Source: an uncultured Clostridia bacterium
Lineage (GTDB): Bacteria; Bacillota; Clostridia; Oscillospirales; Acutalibacteraceae
Reading direction: 5' to 3'
DNA length: 64,000 bases
Assembly: GCA_927362715.1 (NCBI GenBank)
Contig: CAKMIX010000008.1
Location: 1 to 64,000 of the forward strand
A program made the translations under genes and the position numbers. Each line of letters opens with the position of its first letter. The first letter of the stretch is position 1. The notes beneath the pieces were generated by a model that made no database searches, had not been told where the DNA came from, and saw only the letters and a program-made list of their open reading frames with translations. Shown here in pieces: positions 17,120 to 25,020 of this stretch.

Positions 17120-17980
17120 TTAGCTCTTGCGTACTGAGAGTTCCCGTGCAAACGATGCAAGAAAGGCGGTATCACCGGGAAAATCTTCCAGCGCCCGAAT
17201 TGCGCGGTCGGTCAGCTTGTCCGCAAGCATGCGGCACTGCTCAAGTCCCAGCAAACGGACAAATGTCACCTTTTGGTTCTTCTCATCGCTGCCTGTTGGT
17301 TTGCCGAGTTGGGACACATCCCCTGTCACATCCAAGATATCATCCACGATTTGAAAAGCAAGCCCGAGACTTTGGGCATATGTGCGCGCAGAATTTAAAA
17401 GTGTTTCGTCCGTGACACCGGCCGCAATGCAGCCAAGCAAAACTGCTGCTTCCATCAGTGCACCGGTTTTGAGCCGGTCGATTTTTTCGAGCAGTGCATA
17501 GTCGGGCGTACCCTCTTCGGAAAGCAAATCAAGCACCTGCCCGCCGATCATGCCGCGTACACCTGCACAGGAAGCAAGGGTCTGCACGGCACGGCAAATA
17601 TCCACAGCCGGTAACTGAGCACTTGCAAGCGTTTCAAAAGCCAGTGTCAGAAGCCCGTCGCCGGCGAGCAGCGCATAGCTTTCCCCGAATTGCTTATGGC
17701 AGGAAGGCTTCCCGCGCCGAAAGTCATCGTCATCCATACACGGCAGATCGTCGTGGATCAGCGAATAGGTGTGTACCATTTCTATCGCGCACGCAAAAGG
17801 CAGTGCTGCTTCCGCCTCCCCGCCGCAAGCTTGGCAGAATTCCAGCGTGAGCACGGGACGCACACGCTTCCCTCCGTTTTCGACACTGTACCGCATGGCG
17901 TCCGGTACGATATCCTGCCCTTCACAGGGAATAGTTAAATATTCTGACAATGCGCGGTTGATGGCGTCAACATGCTTCAT
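17120..17980 (-). CDS. ispA: farnesyl/geranyl diphosphate synthase
   Basis: A 286-residue short-chain polyprenyl synthase. The first Asp-rich motif is DDLPCMDDDDFRRG and the second is QIVDDILDVTGD. GGKRVRPVL and SLIHDDLP are also typical. It elongates dimethylallyl diphosphate for quinone and lipid-carrier synthesis. The start codon overlaps the xseB stop in an ATGA, a sign of translational coupling. Confidence 0.96.
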   Translation of the reverse strand: MKHVDAINRALSEYLTIPCEGQDIVPDAMRYSVENGGKRVRPVLTLEFCQACGGEAEAALPFACAIEMVHTYSLIHDDLPCMDDDDFRRGKPSCHKQFGESYALLAGDGLLTLAFETLASAQLPAVDICRAVQTLASCAGVRGMIGGQVLDLLSEEGTPDYALLEKIDRLKTGALMEAAVLLGCIAAGVTDETLLNSARTYAQSLGLAFQIVDDILDVTGDVSQLGKPTGSDEKNQKVTFVRLLGLEQCRMLADKLTDRAIRALEDFPGDTAFLASFARELSVRKS

Positions 17981-18189
17981 ATCTCGTCACCTTCTGTCTC
18001 GTGCTGCACTTCAGAAAGCGTACGGATCTTCTGCTCTGCAGCGTCAAGCGTCTTACTGCAAAACGCCGCAAGGTGTGTTCCCTCTTCAAAAAGCTGGAGC
18101 GAATTATCCAGTGAAGCGGTACCGCTTTCCAGTAGCTTTACAATCTCCTCAAGTCTTGCGACCGCTTGTTCATACGTCATATTTTCCAT
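17977..18189 (-). CDS. xseB: exodeoxyribonuclease VII small subunit
   Basis: A 70-residue coiled-coil subunit that binds XseA. The signature MTYEQAVARLEEIVKLLESG, the following SLDNSLQLFEEGT and the terminal helix fit the family in sequence and length. Of two in-frame ATGs, 18189 is preferred because GAGGA is 6 bases upstream, while for 18195 it would be adjacent. It sits between xseA and ispA. Confidence 0.95.
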   Translation of the reverse strand: MENMTYEQAVARLEEIVKLLESGTASLDNSLQLFEEGTHLAAFCSKTLDAAEQKIRTLSEVQHETEGDEI

Positions 18190-18201
18190 GTACATTCCTC
18201 A

Positions 18202-19422
18202 TTAAACGTTAAGTGGGTGGATGCCCGTGATCGTGCAATCCGCCGTTCCGTCGGCAAGACGTACATACATCGGATCACCGTTATGCAGGGCGGCAACGGA
18301 CTTGATCGGTGCGCCGCTGCGGTCGCTTGCAAGCGCATAGCCGCGTGCAAGCACGGCAAGCGGGCTTAAAGATTGCAGCTTTGCAGCCAATTCGCCGAGC
18401 TTTGTGCGCGCGGCATGAAAGCTTGATTGCTGCAAACTTTGCAATGCGTTTGTAACCATAAGCAGCCGCATACGTTTTTCATCAAAGAACAACTGCGGTT
18501 GCTGAAATGCGCCGCGACTGCAGAGCACGGCAAGCGCACTGCGGCGATCGGACAGGCCGTCCAGCATTGCCGTGTTCAACCGCGCTTTGGTTTGTAAAAG
18601 CTGCGTCCCGAGCGCCGTGTGATCCGGCACGGCAAGCTCAGCGGCAGCGGAAGGCGTCGGTGCGCGCAGATCGGCAACGAAATCGCAGATCGTAAAATCC
18701 GTTTCATGCCCTACAGCGGAGATCACGGGAATTTTTGAGCGGTATACGGCGCGCGCGAGCTGCTCATCGTTAAACGCCCAAAGGTCCTCCGCAGACCCGC
18801 CGCCGCGTCCCAGGATCAGAACGTCGGCACATTTCAAACGGTTAAAGGAGTCCAACGCCTCAATGATTTGTGCGGGTGCCTCCTCACCCTGTACGGCAAC
18901 CGGTGCAAAAACGACCTGTGCCGCCGGGAAACGGCGCTGCAAAACATGCAAAATATCATGCACGGCGGCGCCCGTTTCGGAGGTGATCACACCGACGGTA
19001 TGCGGAAAACGCGGCAAAGGCCGCTTATGTGCAGGGTCAAACAAACCTTCCCGCGCGAGTTTTTCCTTCAACTGTTCAAATGCAAGACTGAGCGCACCTG
19101 CGCCGTCGGGCTGCATATCGTCCACAAAGACCTGATAGAAGCCGCCGGCTTCATATAAGGATACACGCCCGCGCACGAGCACACGCATCCCATCGGATAC
19201 TTGAAAACGAAGGCGTGCCGCTGCATTTCGAAACATTACGGCGCGCACCTGCGCTTCCTCATCTTTGAGCGTAAAATAGAGGTGCCCGGAGGTATGGTGC
19301 TTGAAATTGGAGATCTCGCCGACCAGAAAAATGTGATTCAAATTTTCATCGGCATCCATTTTAGACTTTACATAGCGGTTGAGCTGTGCGACCGACAAAA
19401 CCAACGGAGCGTCATACAGCAT
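18202..19422 (-). CDS. xseA: exodeoxyribonuclease VII large subunit
   Basis: A 406-residue catalytic subunit of exonuclease VII, which degrades single-stranded DNA to oligonucleotides. The N-terminal OB fold contains LSVAQLNRYVKSKM and FLVGEISNFKHHTSGHLYFTLK. The catalytic domain has GVITSETGAAVHDI, ILGRGGGSAEDLWAFNDE and SAVGHETDFTICDFVADLRAPTP-type blocks. The start is placed at 19422 because AAAGGA lies 10 bases before it; the ATG at 19431 is too close to that site. The gene overlaps the end of the upstream Kae1-like gene by 11 bases. Confidence 0.95.
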   Translation of the reverse strand: MLYDAPLVLSVAQLNRYVKSKMDADENLNHIFLVGEISNFKHHTSGHLYFTLKDEEAQVRAVMFRNAAARLRFQVSDGMRVLVRGRVSLYEAGGFYQVFVDDMQPDGAGALSLAFEQLKEKLAREGLFDPAHKRPLPRFPHTVGVITSETGAAVHDILHVLQRRFPAAQVVFAPVAVQGEEAPAQIIEALDSFNRLKCADVLILGRGGGSAEDLWAFNDEQLARAVYRSKIPVISAVGHETDFTICDFVADLRAPTPSAAAELAVPDHTALGTQLLQTKARLNTAMLDGLSDRRSALAVLCSRGAFQQPQLFFDEKRMRLLMVTNALQSLQQSSFHAARTKLGELAAKLQSLSPLAVLARGYALASDRSGAPIKSVAALHNGDPMYVRLADGTADCTITGIHPLNV

Positions 19423-20362
19423 GTGTTTCATATCCTTTGTGATACAGCGCGGCAAGTACGGCGACGCCTGCGGCATTATCCGCAGAGAAAGCGGGTTCGG
19501 CAAACTTCGCACCGTAATTTTCAGAAAAATAGCTTTGCAGCGTGCGGTTGGAGGAAACCCCGCCGGAAAACAGAACGGGAAGATTTCCGTATTCGCATAA
19601 GAGTGCCTGCAGCATTCCGTCAAGCGCTGCGCGGATGCTTTCTATGCAGAATTTTGCGATATCTGCCGCCGGTTCTCCAGCGGAAAACATGGCCAGACAT
19701 CGGTTTTCCACACCCGAAAGGCAGCAATTTACGCCTTTCATCGTCGGCTTAACCGAAAAAGCACGAGTGCTTTGTGCAGCAAGTTTTTCCAGGGCAGGCC
19801 CGCATGGGAAAGCAAGCCCGAGCATCACCCCGACGCGGTCGACCGCCTGGCCGGCATGGAGATCCAGCGAACGCGCAACACAACACGCTTCAAAAATGCG
19901 GCTCTCGTGCGGTGTAACGAGCAGTGCTTCTGTCGTTCCGCCTGAAGCATGAAACGCCAAAAACGGCGCTTGAATAAGCTCAAACGCATCGGCGGAATAC
20001 AGTGCCGCAGCAATATGCCCCTCTTGGTGCGATACTTCAAAGCAAGGGATCGAGCAGGCAAGACTGATCGCTTTCGCTGCCGATTTTCCGGCCAAAAAGC
20101 AGGGCATATAGGAGCCCTCCGCACGGCGCGGAAATACGGAAACACCGACACCGTCCAAATGCACGGGATCGCCGCTCAGCAGCTTTTCAAGCACTTGCGG
20201 CAGCTGTACCGTGTGGTGAAATACCGCGTCGCTCTGCCGAAGCCCTCTCGCTCCTTTTTTTACGGGCAGCGGCATCTTCTGCTGTACCACGGTGCCATTT
20301 TCACTGTCATACAGGGCGGCGGAAGTGGTGTAATTGCTCGTATCAATCCCGAGGTACAGCAT
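19412..20362 (-). CDS. Kae1/TsaD-like protein (peptidase M22 family paralogue)
   Basis: A 316-residue ASKHA-fold protein related to TsaD/Kae1, the threonylcarbamoyl transferase for tRNA t6A. It begins MLYLGIDTSNYTTS. It keeps the metal-binding HQEGH, the HASGGTTEALLV loop, GQAVDRVGVMLGLAFPCGP, LFSGGVSSNRTLQ and SADNAAGVAVLA. All catalytic landmarks look intact. Clostridia often carry this second M22-type gene in the nusB-xseA neighbourhood in addition to a true tsaD, so a paralogue is more likely than tsaD itself. No tsaB or tsaE lies nearby. It overlaps nusB by 20 bases and xseA by 11. Confidence 0.75.
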   Translation of the reverse strand: MLYLGIDTSNYTTSAALYDSENGTVVQQKMPLPVKKGARGLRQSDAVFHHTVQLPQVLEKLLSGDPVHLDGVGVSVFPRRAEGSYMPCFLAGKSAAKAISLACSIPCFEVSHQEGHIAAALYSADAFELIQAPFLAFHASGGTTEALLVTPHESRIFEACCVARSLDLHAGQAVDRVGVMLGLAFPCGPALEKLAAQSTRAFSVKPTMKGVNCCLSGVENRCLAMFSAGEPAADIAKFCIESIRAALDGMLQALLCEYGNLPVLFSGGVSSNRTLQSYFSENYGAKFAEPAFSADNAAGVAVLAALYHKGYETHAV

Positions 20363-20762
20363 CTTGTTCCCTGCTTCTGATAAAAGTGCCGAGTATGCCG
20401 TTGATGAAAGCGGCATCATCCGTTGTGGCGTATTTTTTTGCAAGCTCTACCGCCTCGTTGGCAGAAACGCCGCTTGGCACGGAATCAATAAATAAAATCT
20501 CGCAAATGGCGAGCCGTAAAACAGAAAGCGCCACCTTGGAAATCCGTTCTTTTTTCCATCCAATGGCATATTGCTCGATCACAGCGTCTATCTCTGCGAG
20601 CTTTTCGTACACCTGCTTAAAAAGATAAGTAGAAAATACAGTCGGTTCCATAAGCCGCGCTTCAGCCGCAAATCCGATGATGTCATCCTCGGGTACATCC
20701 ATATTGAATGCTTTTTCAAATATCAAGATGAACGCCTGTTCTCTTTCTTCGCTCCTTGTCAT
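20343..20762 (-). CDS. nusB: transcription antitermination factor NusB
   Basis: A 139-residue all-helical RNA-binding protein that joins NusE/S10 on boxA RNA to promote antitermination of rRNA transcription. It begins MTRSEEREQAFILIFEKAF. It has the C-terminal block SVPSGVSANEAVELAKKYATT and AAFINGILGTF. The ATG at 20762 has GGAGGA upstream; the longer frame overlaps the Asp23 gene. Confidence 0.93.
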   Translation of the reverse strand: MTRSEEREQAFILIFEKAFNMDVPEDDIIGFAAEARLMEPTVFSTYLFKQVYEKLAEIDAVIEQYAIGWKKERISKVALSVLRLAICEILFIDSVPSGVSANEAVELAKKYATTDDAAFINGILGTFIRSREQDAVPRD

Positions 20763-20791
20763 ATGTTCCTCCCGTAAAAGCCAAACAAGCC

Positions 20792-20811
20792 CTCCGCCCG
20801 AACTTGCGGAG
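20792..20811 (-). terminator. possible attenuator hairpin between asp23 and nusB
   Basis: CTCCGC (20792-20797) pairs with GCGGAG (20806-20811) with an 8-base loop, followed on the minus strand by a T-rich but interrupted stretch. It could reduce readthrough from the Asp23 gene into the nusB operon. The stem is short. Confidence 0.35.
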
Positions 20812-20826
20812 AGCCGAATGTTTGGT

Positions 20827-21198
20827 TTATGCTCCGGCGGTGGTGTCGGCGTCAAAGTCGATCCCCTGCACGCTGACGTTCACCTCGCCTACGACCTTGC
20901 CTGTCATGCTTTGCACGGCGTTTTTGACGCTGCGCTGTACGGCGCTGCTGACCGTTTGAATATTCGTGCCGCTTTTCACACGCAAATAGATGTGAATACG
21001 CACACTGCCGTCGAGGTTAAACACACGAACCGCTTTCTCGCCGCACTCGCTTTTGCGCAGACGGGAAATCAGATCCGGCGTTTTGGGAACAAAAGCGCTT
21101 ACGCCCTCCACGTCTTTCGCGGCATTGAGCGCGATCGAGGCGATCACATCATTGGAAATTACGATCTCGCCGCCGGCGGTTTTCTCATTTGTGTTCAT
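20827..21198 (-). CDS. Asp23/Gls24 family envelope-stress protein
   Basis: A 123-residue protein of the Asp23/Gls24 (DUF322) family. It shows GEIVISNDVIASIALNAAKDVEGV near the N-terminus and VRIHIYLRVKSGTNI in the middle. The C-terminal AVQSMTGKVVGEVNVSVQGI is also typical. Family members are small cytoplasmic or membrane-associated proteins linked to alkaline or envelope stress; the molecular role is unclear. It leads the nusB-recN gene set, as in many Firmicutes, and has its own sigma-A-like promoter. Confidence 0.88.
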   Translation of the reverse strand: MNTNEKTAGGEIVISNDVIASIALNAAKDVEGVSAFVPKTPDLISRLRKSECGEKAVRVFNLDGSVRIHIYLRVKSGTNIQTVSSAVQRSVKNAVQSMTGKVVGEVNVSVQGIDFDADTTAGA

Positions 21199-21224
21199 AG
21201 GGAAAGCCCACCTTTCTTTCCCTT

Positions 21225-21252
21225 ATTATACCACAAACTGCAAAATACTCAA
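21225..21252 (-). promoter_or_regulatory. sigma-A promoter of the asp23-nusB-recN operon
   Basis: On the minus strand TTGAGT (21252-21247), a 16-bp spacer and TATAAT (21230-21225). It lies in the gap between spoIIIAH and the Asp23 gene and would separate the vegetative operon from the sporulation operon. Confidence 0.75.
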
Positions 21253-21780
21253 CTATTTTGCTTCAACTATCGTAATTTTTTCTGCGGGAAGCCCCGTTTT
21301 GTTGATCACAATCTCCTTGACCTGTACGGCAGTTGTATCGTTGAGCGTACCTGCCGCCAAAATCACTTCCGCCGTCTCTCCAAGCGAAACAAGCGCTTTT
21401 CCGCCGGTTTTGGCGGTGATGAGATTCTCTATCTCGGATTGGATTTTGATGTTTTCCGAAAGAGCTTCCAGCGCAGCCTGTGCTTCTTGTTTGCTTTCGG
21501 CATCTGCCGCAGAATCATCAATTACCGCCTGCAAGGTTGCCTTTGCTTCATCTAACGATTTGGAGCGATTGAGTTCCGCCGTTGCAAAATAATCCTCCCC
21601 GCCTTCGGCATTGACATATTGGGCCTGCCCGAGATTTGCCTCGGCTGTTGTTTGAGCCTGCACGCTTTGCTGGATCTCGTTGACGGGACGCGTATAATAC
21701 CAATTCACATACAGCGCCGCGCCGAGCGCGATAACCAGCCCGAAAAAGACGATTTGACGTTTGCTGACGGTTTTAGACAT
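21253..21780 (-). CDS. spoIIIAH: stage III sporulation protein AH
   Basis: A 175-residue mother-cell membrane protein. A short basic N-terminus (MSKTVSKRQIVFFGLVIALG) leads into one transmembrane helix ending with YVNWYY. An Ala/Gln-rich linker follows, then the C-terminal ring-forming EscJ/FliF-like domain with ITAKTGGKALVSLGE and EIVINKTGLPAEKITIVE. In known systems this domain forms a ring across the intermembrane space with forespore SpoIIQ. It is the last gene of the spoIIIA operon. Confidence 0.93.
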   Translation of the reverse strand: MSKTVSKRQIVFFGLVIALGAALYVNWYYTRPVNEIQQSVQAQTTAEANLGQAQYVNAEGGEDYFATAELNRSKSLDEAKATLQAVIDDSAADAESKQEAQAALEALSENIKIQSEIENLITAKTGGKALVSLGETAEVILAAGTLNDTTAVQVKEIVINKTGLPAEKITIVEAK

Positions 21781-21782
21781 AT

Positions 21783-22325
21783 TTATTCCTCCTCAGGTTT
21801 CATTTTTAATACGCTTACTCGGTCCGTCCCCACGCCAAGCGCAGTGCTGACCGCCTGGGTTATTGCGCTTGCGACCTCCGGCAGGTTTGCTCCGTCGCAA
21901 ACAACGATCACGCCCTGTACTTCCGGCGTCTGCGTGCGCAGAACCATGCCTGCATCGCCGCCGGTGCCGTCAATAAGTACATATTCCGAATCTCTGCTTT
22001 CCGAAACGGCGCCGTCGTCGCGGTCGCTTTGTACGCTGACATCGGTAGCATAAACCGTCTCGGAGGAACTTTCCAGTGTAAGCAGCACACGTACACGCCC
22101 GGCGTTTTCTACCTCTGAGATTAGAGCTGCCAACCGGCTTTCCATCGCCTCGCAATAGGCATCTTCACTGTCGGCACTGACCGTGTTTTTCGTATTTGCA
22201 TTCTCCCCCTGCGGCAGGAATTCGGAAAGCGCCAGCAAAAAAATCGCAAGGATACCGATGCAAACGGGGATCCAAACCTTTTTTTCGGTTTTTAAGCGTG
22301 CTTTTATTCTTTGCAGCGCCTCCAT
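21783..22325 (-). CDS. spoIIIAG: stage III sporulation protein AG
   Basis: A 180-residue single-span membrane protein: about 20 basic residues, a transmembrane helix (about 20-37), then a periplasmic-side domain. The domain contains ENAGRVRVLLTLESSSETVYA and VLRTQTPEVQGVIVVCDGA, the ring-building motif shared with SpoIIIAH. In B. subtilis SpoIIIAG forms a large ring in the feeding-tube channel. The stop is 2 bases before spoIIIAH. Confidence 0.93.
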   Translation of the reverse strand: MEALQRIKARLKTEKKVWIPVCIGILAIFLLALSEFLPQGENANTKNTVSADSEDAYCEAMESRLAALISEVENAGRVRVLLTLESSSETVYATDVSVQSDRDDGAVSESRDSEYVLIDGTGGDAGMVLRTQTPEVQGVIVVCDGANLPEVASAITQAVSTALGVGTDRVSVLKMKPEEE

Positions 22326-22329
22326 ACAC

Positions 22330-22779
22330 TCACCTTTCGATCGTTATGATTTCAGCCGGTATTCCGAGAGCCTCCTCCAAACAGGCGCAGATCTCATCAT
22401 CACTTTTGTCGGAAGCGGTCACAAGACGCACCGAAGAAAGCACCAAATAGTTTTCTTCGTCAAGCTCCGTTTGCAGCGTGAGTTCCTCCACTTCGATGCC
22501 GGAGGCGGAAAGCTGTTCGGAGATCGTTATTTCCAGAGTGTGCGCATAGACCTGCTCCTGACCGACGTCGTAGATGTCCTCCTCCCGTATCTGGGGAAAA
22601 GACAGCTCGCCGCTGCTTAACAAATCGGCAAAAGGTGAGATCAGCATAAAGACCATTAAAAGCGAAATAAGGGTCTCCCCCGCTTTCTTTACGTTGCCTG
22701 AGGGGAACAGCATCCGAAACAGTAAGACTAAAACGGAAAAAACACAGATCGTTACAGCCCAGCTTTGAATGGTATCCAT
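22330..22779 (-). CDS. spoIIIAF: stage III sporulation protein AF
   Basis: A 149-residue protein starting MDTIQSWAVTICVFSVLVLL. There are two transmembrane helices (about 8-22 and 32-52), the second in the family block ISLLMVFMLISPFADLL. A soluble C-terminal domain follows, ending with IPAEIITIER, which resembles the channel ring domains. The start at 22779 has AAAGGAT upstream and lies 2 bases after spoIIIAE; the longer frame lies inside spoIIIAE. Confidence 0.9.
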   Translation of the reverse strand: MDTIQSWAVTICVFSVLVLLFRMLFPSGNVKKAGETLISLLMVFMLISPFADLLSSGELSFPQIREEDIYDVGQEQVYAHTLEITISEQLSASGIEVEELTLQTELDEENYLVLSSVRLVTASDKSDDEICACLEEALGIPAEIITIER

Positions 22780-22781
22780 TT

Positions 22782-23921
22782 CTATCCTTTGAATTGTAAA
22801 ATTACGCCTGTGGAAATGACCAGCAGAAAACCGTTGAATATCACAAAAATATTGACAAGCGACACGGTAGCAGCGATCCCTTCCAACAGCTTCTTGATTT
22901 GTGTCTGACCGAGCATTCCGCCGATTGCTGCTGCGAACATAAGCGCAAGGTACCACAAAAGCAATTCAAGAATAACGGGAAGATGCATTAGAACGATCAC
23001 GACGATCCCAAAAACACCGACCGCATTTTGGATAAGCCCGATGGAACCGAGCACGGATGTATATGCCTCCGAAAGCGTACTGCCGACAACGGGCAGTGTT
23101 CCGCTGACGAGCATTTTGACGCCGCGCACCGACACGCTGTCCCCGGAAGCGGCAAGCGCTCCCTTGATTGATAACAGACCCGTAAAAATCGTGGAGCCAA
23201 ACCCAAGTACGATGCAGACGGCGCGTTTTAGAAAAGCTGCAATGGCATCAAAGGTATACTTTTCATGCAAAGATGAAACAATGTGCAGCATGAAAAATGC
23301 CTGCACCAACGGCAGCAATGCCTTGCCGTTGATAAAGGAAAGCAGATTAGAAAGTCCCAGCATCACGGAACTGTATGCCGCAGAAAGCAGCGGTTTGCCG
23401 CTCATGGCAATAACGCCTGCAAAGACAGGTATGTAAGCGAGCAGAAAATCCGCGCCAAGTTCCACGGCAGACAGGGCCTGTGCCATGCTTTCCGTGATCG
23501 GCTGCAAAACGGTCAGAACGATCCAAAGTATGCAAAACAGAGAAAACACCGTGCGTATGGTCTCTTTTTTCTCTAAAAAGCCGTCTGCTGCCGCACCAAG
23601 TACCAAAAAGGCACAGACCAAACCGACGCAGCGAAGCGGCTGCACTGCTTTTCCGCTCAGGATATCCAAAATCGCCGTTACGACTTTTCGCGGCGATAGA
23701 GAGGCGAGCTCTTCATAGCTTCCGGAGGTGACGCCGATCTCTTCAAGCGCTTCTTCCGTTTCATCGTCTAACACATCATAAAGCTCCGAATAAGCCGCCT
23801 CTGCTTCGCTTAAATCACTTTCAGCCGCAAAAGCGGGTACAATGCCCACCAAACAGAACACACTGACCAAAGCCACAAGAAGTATATATTTCCGGATTCT
23901 TGGTTTTATACGTCTATCCAT
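22782..23921 (-). CDS. spoIIIAE: stage III sporulation protein AE
   Basis: A 379-residue polytopic membrane protein. It has a cleavable signal-like N-terminus ending near VPAFAAES, a short extracytoplasmic region, and then seven or so transmembrane helices. Family blocks include SGKAVQPLRCVGLVCAFL, GADFLLAYIPVFAGVIAMSG and FGSTIFTGLLSIKGALAASG-type segments. SpoIIIAE is the main membrane component of the spoIIIA channel apparatus. It overlaps the end of spoIIIAD by 16 bases. Confidence 0.95.
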   Translation of the reverse strand: MDRRIKPRIRKYILLVALVSVFCLVGIVPAFAAESDLSEAEAAYSELYDVLDDETEEALEEIGVTSGSYEELASLSPRKVVTAILDILSGKAVQPLRCVGLVCAFLVLGAAADGFLEKKETIRTVFSLFCILWIVLTVLQPITESMAQALSAVELGADFLLAYIPVFAGVIAMSGKPLLSAAYSSVMLGLSNLLSFINGKALLPLVQAFFMLHIVSSLHEKYTFDAIAAFLKRAVCIVLGFGSTIFTGLLSIKGALAASGDSVSVRGVKMLVSGTLPVVGSTLSEAYTSVLGSIGLIQNAVGVFGIVVIVLMHLPVILELLLWYLALMFAAAIGGMLGQTQIKKLLEGIAATVSLVNIFVIFNGFLLVISTGVILQFKG

Positions 23922-24289
23922 GTCAGGCTCCAGGAGATCAATTGTGCTGCAAGCGGCAGCGCCATTAAAAGGATCGCACCGCGTCCCAAAAGTTCCACAG
24001 CAGAAGCCAAAGCCGACTCACCGCTGTCCTGACAGAGATTCGCTGCAAGCTGCGCGGTCAGACAGATTCCGAGCGCTTTGACCAACAGCTTGAGTACATC
24101 ACTGTCGATACCTGCTTGCGCACTTAAGGCTTGCAGCTGGCTGATCGCCTCAGCGGCAAGACCGACCACTGGCACGCCGATCAGCAGCAGCACAGCAAGT
24201 TTTAGAAAAAAGGCGTACTCCGACCGCACATTTTTCAAGACGATGATAGCGGCAAGCGCCGCTGTGCACAGCCCTACGATCTTCAGCAT
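23906..24289 (-). CDS. spoIIIAD: stage III sporulation protein AD
   Basis: A 127-residue membrane protein with about four helices. It opens MLKIVGLCTAALAAIIVLKN. It continues with the conserved LLVKALGICLTAQLAANLCQ, then GESALASAVELLGRGAILLM. It is a paralogue of SpoIIIAC with the same fold extended at the C-terminus. It lies 2 bases after spoIIIAC. Confidence 0.94.
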   Translation of the reverse strand: MLKIVGLCTAALAAIIVLKNVRSEYAFFLKLAVLLLIGVPVVGLAAEAISQLQALSAQAGIDSDVLKLLVKALGICLTAQLAANLCQDSGESALASAVELLGRGAILLMALPLAAQLISWSLTWIDV

Positions 24290-24291
24290 CG

Positions 24292-24486
24292 TTATAAGTC
24301 AAACGTCGATCGAACAATATCGTACAGACTGCTTAGCTGCGGAAGAAGCATGACGGCAATCAGAATGATCCCCGCAAGGACAGTCAGCATGGCGTATTCC
24401 TCCCGTCCTGATTTAGACAACACCTGGTTGAGCAGTGCGACGATGATGCCGATCGCGGCTATTTTGAAAATAAACTCAATTTCCAT
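24292..24486 (-). CDS. spoIIIAC: stage III sporulation protein AC
   Basis: A 64-residue two-helix membrane protein. It begins MEIEFIFKIAAIGIIVALLN and has QVLSKSGREEYAMLTVLAGI at the centre. Length and sequence match the SpoIIIAC family, which shares a fold with SpoIIIAD. Confidence 0.95.
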   Translation of the reverse strand: MEIEFIFKIAAIGIIVALLNQVLSKSGREEYAMLTVLAGIILIAVMLLPQLSSLYDIVRSTFDL

Positions 24487-24507
24487 ATTTCCTCCGTCCG
24501 TCCGCTG

Positions 24508-25020
24508 CTACAAAAAGAGAATCACAAGAAAAATGCCGCCAAGCACGCCGAGTGTACGGTAAAGTCCGCCCTTTTTTCGACTTGCCGAGAGCGCAGTAGC
24601 CTCAACCGTCTCCAACTGAGCAATGAAATACGTACAATTCGCACGCTGTCCGGCTCGATCCGTATTGCCGAAAGCAGAGCAAAAAGACCGGATGAGCGTT
24701 ATCTCCTCTTGCTGCAGTGCACCGGAATTTTGCAGTTCCTCAGCGGCTTGCTCCCATGCATACTGCAGGGATTCGCCGCTTTGAAACAGTCGATTTACCG
24801 TCTGTAAAAAACGAAAATCTGAAAATTCATTTTGCGCTGCCAATTTATTAAGTAACGCATCTGTTGGGCGTAATGCAAATTCAATTTCACTTTGAATCGC
24901 GGTGAACAGCCGGATAAATCGATTGATTTCACGCGGACGTCTGCGCACCCGAGCCGAATAGTATGCGCCCGTCCATACGCATATTGCCAGAATCAGCAAA
25001 AGCCCGATCATTTTGAGCAT
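24508..25020 (-). CDS. spoIIIAB: stage III sporulation protein AB
   Basis: A 170-residue protein with one N-terminal transmembrane segment (about residues 3-19) and a helical cytoplasmic domain. RRRPREINRFIRLFTAIQSE near residues 25-45 is the SpoIIIAB signature. The C-terminus ends in a second hydrophobic stretch, GVLGGIFLVILFL. The start at 25020 (GGTGA upstream) lies inside the 3' end of spoIIIAA, giving a 92-base overlap. The overlap is unusually long for this gene pair and seems to come from an extended spoIIIAA. Confidence 0.92.
   Translation of the reverse strand: MLKMIGLLLILAICVWTGAYYSARVRRRPREINRFIRLFTAIQSEIEFALRPTDALLNKLAAQNEFSDFRFLQTVNRLFQSGESLQYAWEQAAEELQNSGALQQEEITLIRSFCSAFGNTDRAGQRANCTYFIAQLETVEATALSASRKKGGLYRTLGVLGGIFLVILFL

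Noticed and set aside
21199-21223. Hairpin AGGGAAAG/CTTTCCCT enclosing the Asp23-gene ribosome site
   Set aside because: The predicted transcript start near 21218 would leave the 5' arm mostly untranscribed, so a regulatory role is unlikely.
20677-21555. 292-residue plus-strand open frame
   Set aside because: Antisense to nusB, the Asp23 gene and spoIIIAH, all clearly real.
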